This document shows, piece after piece, positions 55,831 through 64,000 of a stretch of DNA of 64,000 nt. A program made the position numbers and the translations under genes. Positions within the stretch are counted from its first letter, which is position 1; each line of letters begins with the position of its first letter. Origin of the DNA: Prosapia bicincta (taxonomy: Eukaryota; Arthropoda; Insecta; Hemiptera; Cercopidae); the NCBI GenBank assembly GCA_036971475.1, contig JBAIZL010000003.1:84538542-84602541 (forward strand). Reading direction: 5' to 3'. The notes under the pieces were generated by a model. That model did no database searches and had not been told where the DNA came from. It saw nothing but the letters and a program-made list of their open reading frames with translations.

Positions 55831-58179
55831 AAATAAGATAATGAAAATTGACGAACACTCACTTAAAGTGGAAATCTAGTACTAAAAGTTGATAATAAAT
55901 ACGACTCATTTTATTTGGAGGTAAACTCATATTGAAGAGGAGGGTTATATTTGTCGTTGCACTTTGGATCTGGAATGATGCATATACTCTTAGCGATAGA
56001 TTGCCAGTATATTGCATGTGATATATCTGAACATATGTGTTGAAAAGATTGAGTTCATGAAAACATGAACGGTAGATTTCATTTGGCTTCTGACGTCATG
56101 AAAACGTCATTCTTTGGTAGGCCTTAGATGTATAAGTTACACTAAATTTATATAATGTAAAATGATAAAAAGTTTATAAACCAATATACTCTTACAATTT
56201 ATATGACTGGATTTGTTTCTACAAGATTATTAAAAATAAATATGCCCTTTTAAAAATAACTCAATAAAGAATAGTACAAGAAAAAAAATAAACAACTTGA
56301 ATATTTAAGAGCCCCCCTCCCCATATGTTGGGTACTCAAAGAGAAGTTATTGTTGCAGTGTTCGGACTTTTGGGCTATAGGTTAGTTATATACAGAGCTT
56401 TTGGTGTTTAATTTAAGGTTTTTTGAGACAGAGGTCACCATTGTTGAAAAGAGTTCACTGTTAAAAAGTATTCAGTTTTATTTATTTAAGTTGAGGTAGG
56501 TAGAAATCAAATTAATAAACAATTTGAAGTCTATATTCACAAGTTATAAATCAAATAATAACTATGATTATTTTAAATCATTTGGCAATAATGATCTCCC
56601 CATATAAATTTACCAATACCTCAATAAAATCCTGCAGTTTAGAATGAGCCATACTTTGGGTGTGGAACAAGTAGAGGAGAGATTTGAGACTACACACGCT
56701 TATGACTACATCTGTTAATTTCTCAGTGTCCGGCATTTGAAAATTTGTGTATTAAAATTCAACTGCCCACTAAGATTAACTGATAGTTCTGTTCGCCTGC
56801 CTTCACTTGGACATGGTTAATGCGTCATGTCTGTTACAGAGATCTTAGCTATTAAGATTCAACCTTCCCTTGGGACGAAATTGATTTCTCTTGATATTAA
56901 AAGTTAATTTGGTAAATTACCAATTATAAAGAGTAAACACATTATATTTTACTACCAATCAATTTATTTTATACTCCAAGGACAGATCAAGTGGCAAAAT
57001 AGTGAAGTATTTTAAGGTCATTTCTAAGTACATTTTCTAAATGTAGAAATGAAATTCACCATATTTAGGACTCAAAATAACATTTATAAAAATATTAAAT
57101 AGTAAATTCAGATTAAATAATTCATAACATCACATCATTTTAAAACTGTAATATTTTATTATATATTATTACATAACTTCGTGGCCAATAATATTAATAA
57201 GACAAAGTTTTAGAGATTTTAAAAGAAATTCATCTCACATATGAGGTATGAGGAAAAACCCAAGACGTATGAGTTTAAAATAGTATTTTCAACATTACTT
57301 TTATTGAATTCAATTGGTAAGTATTTTCTACAAATTCATAAATTGGAAGCGTGGGTAAGCATCGCGGAAGTCGTACAACAGCTATATAAATAAATTAGGC
57401 TAAATAAATTAAACACTAATTTTTTCAAAATTGTCTCTTCATTTAATCGTTTTAGGAAATGGAGAGAGGTTGCGTAAGTGAATAAAAAAGGTTTTTTATG
57501 GCTTTATTTCTTAACAAATGATATAAATTCTCCTTGGTTAAATATAAATAATAGAATTATTATAATTATGGTAAAGTAAAAGCGTTTCAATGTGTAAAAT
57601 AGATGCTAATTTATTAATTGACCAAACGTTTGGGTAAATCTTTGCCAGACTTACATCCTGTTGTGTAGATTTAGGTAACTTATTGTAAATAAATCAAAAT
57701 TTTTTACATAGAAATATAACAGATATATTGAAATGTAATGAACCATTAGGCTTTGAGTGTATCAAATATGAGAGTCAAAAGTGTAATTAAAACTCTGGAT
57801 AAATGGAAAGTATATAGGCTATACAATATATATAGGGAGAATAACCTAGAAATATTAACGTAGTAATAGGGAAAATAAATAGTCATTATTGTGGAATTAG
57901 ATATACATGTTGGGAGGCAGGGGGCTATGTTTATTCAAAAACAATGGGTCTTAAATTAAAATTATTTCTATATGTATACAATAAGAAAAAGATAACGTTC
58001 AATTAATATAAACAGAGTTTGGCCATATTTTAAATAAAATTCCTAGTATTTGTAAATAAAAAGAAACAAATAATTAATAATTTAGTTGAATAATCAATAA
58101 AAAATTGTTATTTTCCAATTAGATTTTTATTTCATTTTATATAAAGTAATTTTCACAAGGTGTCCAATTATAGTCTTTA
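55831..58179. other. Non-coding right-arm sequence
   Basis: Mirror of 11,300-13,510, with a few right-only bits such as about 57,655-57,815. No gene was recognised. Confidence 0.55.
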
Positions 58180-58850
58180 TGTCAGAAGTGTCTGTCAAAG
58201 AATCCATAACCCCGATTAAAGCCTACAGGTATCAGACCAGAGCAAGATTTCAAGGGATAAACCATTACTTTCCTGCTGACAAGGGGGAGAGGAATAGGCA
58301 GATAAAAGGAGACAGAGATATTGAAAATACTTTTAGAAACTTTAGAACAGGATAGCCAGAATTAACAGTAAAAAGAAAGAGTTATAAGAGGAGAAGCAAT
58401 CCAATCATCAATAGGAGATACCAAAATATTAAAAAAAATGCTGACAAACAAAGGAGTGTGTAAAGGCATTAGGTTTATAGCAACTACACAAATATGAAGG
58501 CTTAAAAATATGTTAGGAAGTATTACTGATATTAGAACTAGGGATAGCAGATGGTGAAAGCCAGTCAGAGATAAGGTATGGGTTACTAGTTTTCAGAAAG
58601 AGATTTTTAAGTAGGTATTGGGGAATAGGAGTACAAGATGGATTTAAAAGATGAAGATTATGGAAAAGTGTTGAGTAGAAACACGGTTGAGTAAAACTGA
58701 TTATATTACAGAGAAAGTCATAATATTAAGTAATATGAAACCAGCAGAGTGCAAGGACAAAATCAAAAGATTGATAAGGCATTTTAAACAGAGAATACAG
58801 AATTCCAGAAGAATCCAGAACATATGTACTATTTAGCCAATTGAAATCTA
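58180..58850 (+). pseudogene. Purine-rich broken coding relic
   Basis: Plus-strand sequence with long readable pieces interrupted by stops: ITPIKAYRYQTRARFQGINH, then FPADKGERNRQIKGDRDIEN, then KRKSYKRRSN and NADKQRSV. Basic and charged composition resembles a gag or DNA-binding segment of a retroelement, but I cannot name it. The mirror copy at 10,640-11,290 is equally broken, so decay predates the duplication. Confidence 0.4.
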
Positions 58851-59239
58851 TTAAACCAACAAGCCAACAAGTAAAATTTTGAAGCAGGGTTAGTAAGTAG
58901 ATTTATTAAATTACAAGCATTTAATTAATAGTAACATTTCATAAAAATGATAATAATTTTAAACCTACATTTTTTACAATTTTATTTCTTAACATAAAAA
59001 AGCGAGGTGATGTTATAGTTGTCCAAAACATGAAGTCCAATGTTCTTTTTATGTTATAGTTGACACCATTAACGTGTGGCTACTTTGGCTTGTAAATTTT
59101 GTCGTGGTAATTTTGTTTTTCAAAATTAAATTGTGTGTAAATTTTTATTGAGTTGGCGTAGAAATAAGTAAATATACCATAATAAAGTGATTGTGAATTT
59201 ATAAAACCATTTGTACTTGGACTGAAATTAGCCAAAGGG

Positions 59240-60395
59240 GTGTTCAATTATAAATTGTATGTTAAAGAGAAGTAGTAGTTTTGGAAATAGGAAAGTCAAA
59301 ATGAGTCAAGTATCAGAACAAGTAAGACAGTTGGGGCAAGATATAGAAGCGGGAGATTTATTAAGAGAAGTAAGTGATAGCAACATGAATACATGGCTGG
59401 AAACCGAATGTGATTCCAAAAATAGGGAGCTTGAGACAGCCACAGTAAAAACACACAGGTACCCATAAAAGTGAAAGGACAAGGTCTGAATCAGGTGTAA
59501 CACTCATACTTCAAGAAATACTTCAGTCAATGGAGGAGTCATATAAGAATCTTAAGGAACAAGTGGAGGAGTCAAATAAAAATTTGCAGTTTTTGTGTTG
59601 TACATCTTGAGATTTTTTTCTTATACTACATCAAAAAAGCAAAAAAAAAACAAACTCAACACATCAGAGAACTACGAGATATACAAAAACCACAAACATT
59701 TTCCACAACACATTCTAGAAAACAACACACACTCCCAATCAAATATTATATTTGAACACATAATTAACAACTACTTCTATGTACAATAATACACCACTGA
59801 ACACCATTACACCACAGACCTACACCAACACAATACACCTGAGCAACAGCATTGAACAATGCGCTGACCTATTGCAAAACACATCTGCTGAATAATATCA
59901 GTAAGTAGTGGTTTTTTTACCAAGTTACTCCTAAAGCGAATTAAAATTTTAAAGAAGACAAAGAGGAGTTTAGTAAAAAAGTGGAGGAATCAAAAGAAAA
60001 TTTTAAGGAACTCAGTAATAAGTTGGATGAGGATAAAAAATCCATAGATAATATTACTACCTTGCTACAACAAAAAACTATAGAGGTAAAAGGGGAATTT
60101 ATGGAATCAATGTAAAACCATGTCCAAGATGTAGACAAACCGGTGGAATCGATAAATAACAAGAAATAAATGACCAAACAAAACATAAGAGATGGGGTAG
60201 AAACATATTTATTTAACAATTAATAAACCAACTGCAGTAATGGAAAGGGTGAGAGATATGAAATTCACTGTTCTTTTTATGTGTCTTTATTTATTTATTT
60301 CTAAGAGTTTGCAGTTTTGGACCATTGCCATTACGTACGTCTGTCAGTCTCCTGTCTAGTACAAAAGTTCCTACACACACACACACACACACACA
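59240..60395 (+). pseudogene. Coiled-coil (gag-like) element, copy 3
   Basis: The most complete copy. A start at 59,259 gives MLKRSSSFGNRKVKMSQVSE and a helical region (QVRQLGQDIEAGDLLREVSD). A second helical piece follows at 59,520-59,590 (SMEESYKNLKEQVEESNKNL), and the conserved coiled coil comes at about 59,941-60,114 (EDKEEFSKKVEESKENFKEL, ending at a TAA). A one-base loss near 59,945 and earlier stops break the frame. It ends with the CAGTTTTGGACCATTGCC...GTCTGTCAGTCTCC tail also seen in the palindrome at 62,491-62,822, then CA and TA tracts. That shared end suggests the coiled-coil frame and the palindromic tails belong to one retroelement lineage. Confidence 0.55.
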
Positions 60396-60403
60396 CACTT
60401 TAT

Positions 60404-60453
<50 letters not shown>

Positions 60454-60480
60454 CACAATATATATATATATATATATATA
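60362..60480. repeat. (CA)n then (TA)n tract
   Basis: A CA run at 60,372-60,398 followed by TA tracts interrupted by short AT-rich pieces. Confidence 0.85.
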
Positions 60481-60697
60481 TTAAATAACTTCAAAAAGTT
60501 CATAATCAAGATATATTTTATTCAACATTTACAATTATGCTGAAGCTTTTCGCTGGATTATAGTTCCAGCCTTCTCAAAGACTAGTCAAAGAGTAGTCTT
60601 TGAGAATGCTGGAACTATAATCCGGCGAAAAGCTTCAGCATAATTGTAAATGTTGAATAAAATATATCTTGATTATGAACTTTTTGAAGTTATTTAA
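60481..60697. repeat. Palindrome of Penelope-like 3' tails (arms 104 bases)
   Basis: Arms 60,481-60,584 and 60,594-60,697. Each arm matches the 3' tail of the Penelope-like copy at 5,352-6,240 (GTTCATAATCAAGATATATT, then TGAAGCTTTTCG, then TTCTCAAAG), which ties this palindrome to that family. Confidence 0.9.
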
Positions 60698-60732
60698 TAA
60701 TTATAACAAATCAAGAAAAAATAATCAACGTT

Positions 60733-60737
<5 letters not shown>

Positions 60738-60810
<73 letters not shown>
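60738..60810. repeat. (TA)n microsatellite
   Basis: A TA tract between two tail palindromes of different Penelope-like families. Confidence 0.9.
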
Positions 60811-60815
<5 letters not shown>

Positions 60816-61237
60816 GTTAATATATTACTATTGTAAGTAATTTTATCCACCATTAAGTGCAATAATTTTACCTTGAGTGATGAGGCACCTTTCGGTCAAT
60901 TGACCATTGTCGAATCACTGATGTTTTTCTGTTGTAGATGTTCGGTCTGTGAAGTTGGTGTTTGTTGACGTTACGCGCACTTTTTCTTGATCTGTGTGTA
61001 TGATATTTCTATATAGTATGTCTTCTGTATACTATATAGAAATATCATACACACAGATCAAGAAAAAGTGCGCGTAACGTCAACAAACACCAACTTCACA
61101 GACCGAACATCTACAACAGAAAAACATCAGTGATTCGACAATGGTCAATTGACCGAAAGGTGCCTCATCACTCAAGGTAAAATTATTGCACTTAATGGTG
61201 GATAAAATTACTTACAATAGTAATATATTAACTTCAT
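60811..61237. repeat. Palindrome of Penelope-like 3' tails (arms 209 bases)
   Basis: Arms 60,811-61,019 and 61,029-61,237 are near-perfect inverted copies with a nine-base loop. Each arm corresponds to the tail of the Penelope-like copies at 50,900-51,190 and 62,884-63,110, including the hairpin motif with TTTCGGTCAATTGACC. Confidence 0.92.
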
Positions 61238-61308
61238 GAAGTCAGTGCAACGGAAAAACAATGGATAACGTTGTTTATCCATTACAGGTATGTATATATA
61301 TATATATG

Positions 61309-62125
61309 GGGTCCAAAATTACTGCGGTTACGAGAAACCACGGATAACAATGACGAGGTGTGTTTTCAGCATTAACACACAAATACTATATCTACAGACA
61401 TTTACAGTATACAGTAGTGCTTGTAGAAACTAATCTTTAAGATATTATACTACAGCCTATTGTGATTACTGTTTGTACTTACCATTTCGTAGTGTACACC
61501 ACTTCATTTCCTTTGTAGCTACTAACAACAAACGTTTGTTTTCTAACAGGATGGTAATTTTTTGACTTTATGTAAGTCAAGGGAGGAGCGAAAACAGGTG
61601 GGAAATAATAAGATAAATTATCATTTAGTTATAATTTAAGTACACAATTTATTAAAATTAATTTAAAGCTAAAGTTAGACCTCAGATATTTTTTACATAG
61701 GTAATCTTATTGGCCATAATGTTTAGAAAATTTTATTGAAATGTATGCAATAATGATTCCTCTGCCAAATATGATTATGACAAATCTTCTTTTTCAAAAT
61801 AAACACTTAAAAGTGTGTCCAAGAGTACTGCAGGTAGCTCTTCGATTATGGACCTACTAGCTTTTTTCAACTGTTTACTTGTGCAAAAAAGCATTATCAG
61901 CACTGTTTGCAGTGAAAATAAAATATAGGAAGAAACTTGATTTTACTAATAGCTTGCGTTGTGTCACGTAATAGGCATGCATGTAAATAAATGCAAGCTC
62001 ATCCATCTCACTAAAAGATTTTTCTCTTATTAGTTAAACTGTACCTTGCAAACTAAAACTTGAAATGTTATATCTAGTTTTTTTCTGAGAGTATAAATAA
62101 ATAAATTGTTTTCATTGTATGTATG
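61309..62125. other. Non-coding palindrome arm sequence
   Basis: Close mirror copy of 8,257-9,072. No gene was recognised. Confidence 0.6.

Positions 62126-62182
<57 letters not shown>
62126..62182. repeat. (TA)n microsatellite
   Basis: A TA tract mirrored at 8,205-8,256. Confidence 0.9.
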
Positions 62183-62185
<3 letters not shown>

Positions 62186-62214
62186 GGTTAGTTTTGGTTG
62201 GTAAAGATTATTTA

Positions 62215-62385
62215 GATTTTTTGGACTAGGAGACTGACAGACTTACCTTGGTAAGAGTCCACACTGTAGTCTTGAAATAGAAACACATAAAAGCACTTAA
62301 ACAATGATATATTTCAACCACACAGTGGTCTTTGTCAATCGAAGAGAAAACACAAAAAGAAATATGAGAGAATGAAATAAAAAAA
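62215..62385 (+). repeat. Element-tail repeat at the outer end of the right arm
   Basis: Same module as 6,725-6,895 and mirror of 7,995-8,180. Beyond it the two arms no longer match. Confidence 0.75.
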
Positions 62386-62490
62386 TTTAAAAAAAAACAG
62401 TTTTTTTATTTTTTTAAAAATTTTGTCTCCTAGTCCAAAAAATCTATATATATATTTAGGTTAGTTCTATTAGAGCTTAAAGCTTATTTA

Positions 62491-62820
62491 GGAATTTTTT
62501 GGACTTGATAGGAGACTGACAGACTTACCTAAAGGCAATAGTCCAAAACTGCAATCTCTTGGAAATAAGCACATATAAAACACTTAATACACTTTTATTT
62601 GAAATATTTCGATCAACATGATCTTCTTCAGTCAAGAAAGAGAAAACAAAGCACTTCAATCTTTTGTTTTCTCTTTCTTGACTGAAGAAGATCATGTTGA
62701 TCGAAATATTTCAAATAAAAGTGTATTAAGTGTTTTATATGTGCTTATTTCCAAGAGATTGCAGTTTTGGACTATTGCCTTTAGGTAAGTCTGTCAGTCT
62801 CCTATCAAGTCCAAAAAATT

Positions 62821-62822
<2 letters not shown>
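62491..62822. repeat. Short palindrome of element tails (arms 160 bases)
   Basis: Arms 62,491-62,650 and 62,663-62,822, near-perfect. Each arm has a TTGACTGAAGAAGATCATG block and the GTCTGTCAGTCTCCTA...AAAAATTCC terminus. A TA tract follows at 62,823-62,881. Confidence 0.9.
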
Positions 62823-62883
<61 letters not shown>

Positions 62884-64000
62884 ATATTGATATTGTAAAT
62901 ACTTTTATCCACCACTAAGAGCAATAATTTTACCTTGTGTGATGAAGCACCTTTCGGTCACTTGACCATTGTCAAATCACTGATTAATTTTTCTATATTT
63001 TTCTGGTATGGATGTTGGTATTTGTTGACGTTACACACATTTTCTCTTGAATTGCGTGTATAACGTTTTTGAATAGTATGTCTTCTGTATATGTTGTTTG
63101 TAGGTTCATTCAATTGTTGTGTATGTTTTTATAAATGTGGTATTTTTCAAGTGAGTTTAATTCTATTGGTTTATTATTTATTTCAAATATGGTTAGGATA
63201 TTTTCGTAATTTGTTATTTCATGTTTATGTGATATTAGGTGTGCTGCAACATTTGATACTTTTGTATTTTTATTTTTGAATGCTCTGTAATGTTCTTTAT
63301 ATTTTATTTCAAATGATCTCGTCGTTTTAGCTATGTAAAATGCATTGCAGTCGTTGCATTTAATTTTGTAATTTCCTGATAGGTTATGTTTTTTTGTATT
63401 TGTGGTTATGTTTTGTGGTTTGTGTTATTAAGATATTTTATTGTTTGGTTTGTATGTTGGAGTGTAGTATGCTTTGTTGTATATATTTGTTAATTTTTCT
63501 ATTTTGTTATTGGTGTATTTAGATTTTTTAATTTTTATCATTTTTGTGTTCTGGTTCTAGTGTTGTGTTGAGGTTAGGTTTCTTTGTAAATTTATTGTAT
63601 ATGTTTTTTTATAAGGTGTTTGTTGTATCCATTTTCTATTGCTAATTTTGTAATGTTATCTAATTCTTCATTTAATTTTTGTTTGTTATCTTGTGTGCAT
63701 TTTATTGCTTTATTTATCATGCTACTGTAAGTGTTAATTTTGTGTGTCCAGGGGTGGTTAGATTCGTAGTGTATTGTGATGTTGTTGGAAGTGGGTTTTC
63801 TGTGTATTGTAGTTTCTATTTTATTATTATTTATATTTAATGTAATGTCAAGATAGTTAACAGTTGCTCTATTTGTTTCGGTTTCAACGGTGAATTGTAT
63901 GTTTTCGTTGTATGTATTTAGTTTGTGTAGTATTATGATTCGTTGTGAATGGTAGGTTGGTATATTACAAGTATATCGTCTACGTATCTTATCCATAGAA
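62884..64000 (-). mobile_element. Penelope-like element, partial, running off the window
   Basis: A minus-strand element whose 3' tail (62,884-63,110) abuts a TA tract. Moving upstream: a GIY-YIG-type nuclease region (about 63,110-63,400; CNDCNAFYIAKTTRSF, with alanine where the YVG/YIG glycine is expected, and EIKYKEHYRAFKNKN), a lysine- and asparagine-rich linker, and the end of the reverse transcriptase. There NYLDITLNINNNKIETTIHR and KPTSNN are in one open frame (63,592-63,996), and the catalytic YVDD motif is encoded at 63,975-63,986 in another frame. At least one frameshift therefore lies between about 63,920 and 63,975. The rest lies beyond 64,000. It belongs to the same family as 50,345-51,190. 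Confidence 0.85.

Larger units (their letters stand above)
46310..62385 (-). repeat. Right arm of the large imperfect palindrome
   Basis: Reverse-complement partner of 7,995-41,190; matching landmarks are given with the left arm. Right-only blocks are the Penelope-like copy at 50,345-51,190, the block at 54,875-55,541, and the tail palindromes at 60,481-60,697 and 60,811-61,237. Confidence 0.95.

Overview
The window is AT-rich, repeat-dense genomic DNA from an animal, most likely an arthropod and probably an insect. The case rests on GT-AG introns, a C2H2 zinc-finger gene of the arthropod tandem-finger type, BEL/Pao, Penelope-like, mariner, hAT, piggyBac, pogo/Tigger and possible P-type elements side by side, and very many long (TA)n tracts. 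No rRNA, tRNA or CRISPR was seen. The species cannot be named from the sequence.

The backbone is a very large imperfect palindrome. A left arm (about 7,995-41,190) matches the reverse complement of a right arm (about 46,310-62,385) around a diverged spacer of about 5.1 kb. The arms differ in length (33 versus 16 kb) because the left arm carries a 17.3 kb block that is missing on the right (17,543-34,882), plus a mariner and two palindromic tail inserts. The right arm carries its own inserts.

The one convincing host gene is a four-exon C2H2 zinc-finger gene on the minus strand: exon 1 at 40,520-40,770, exon 2 at 35,498-35,555, exon 3 at 15,831-15,900 and the finger exon at 1,993-3,110. Splice sites and phases agree and predict about 498 residues. 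The right arm holds intact copies of exons 1-3 on the plus strand, head to head with the first copy. The finger exon lies outside the palindrome, so the right copy ends inside this window without a DNA-binding exon. The finger exon itself looks shortened: a stop lies where the linker lysine should be, and decayed fingers continue downstream to 1,042.

The 17.3 kb block is a nest of mobile elements. It begins in a hAT element (16,395-18,328), passes into a hairpin-like repeat that has taken a piggyBac remnant (TTAA sites) and an internally deleted BEL/Pao element (AGGAT duplication), and ends with a 10.7 kb multimer of a non-coding LTR element, LTR-int-LTR-int-LTR-int-LTR, flanked as one unit by an AAGT duplication.

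The outer parts (5.3-10.2 kb and 59.2-64 kb) are dominated by Penelope-like elements. Three coding fragments carry GIY-YIG or reverse-transcriptase motifs. Six short near-perfect palindromes look like inverted pairs of element tails, usually bounded by (TA)n. A separate coiled-coil, gag-like sequence occurs three times. Between the left outer repeats and the finger exon lies a decayed Tigger-type transposase. The rest is non-coding DNA whose main content is its mirror copy in the other arm.
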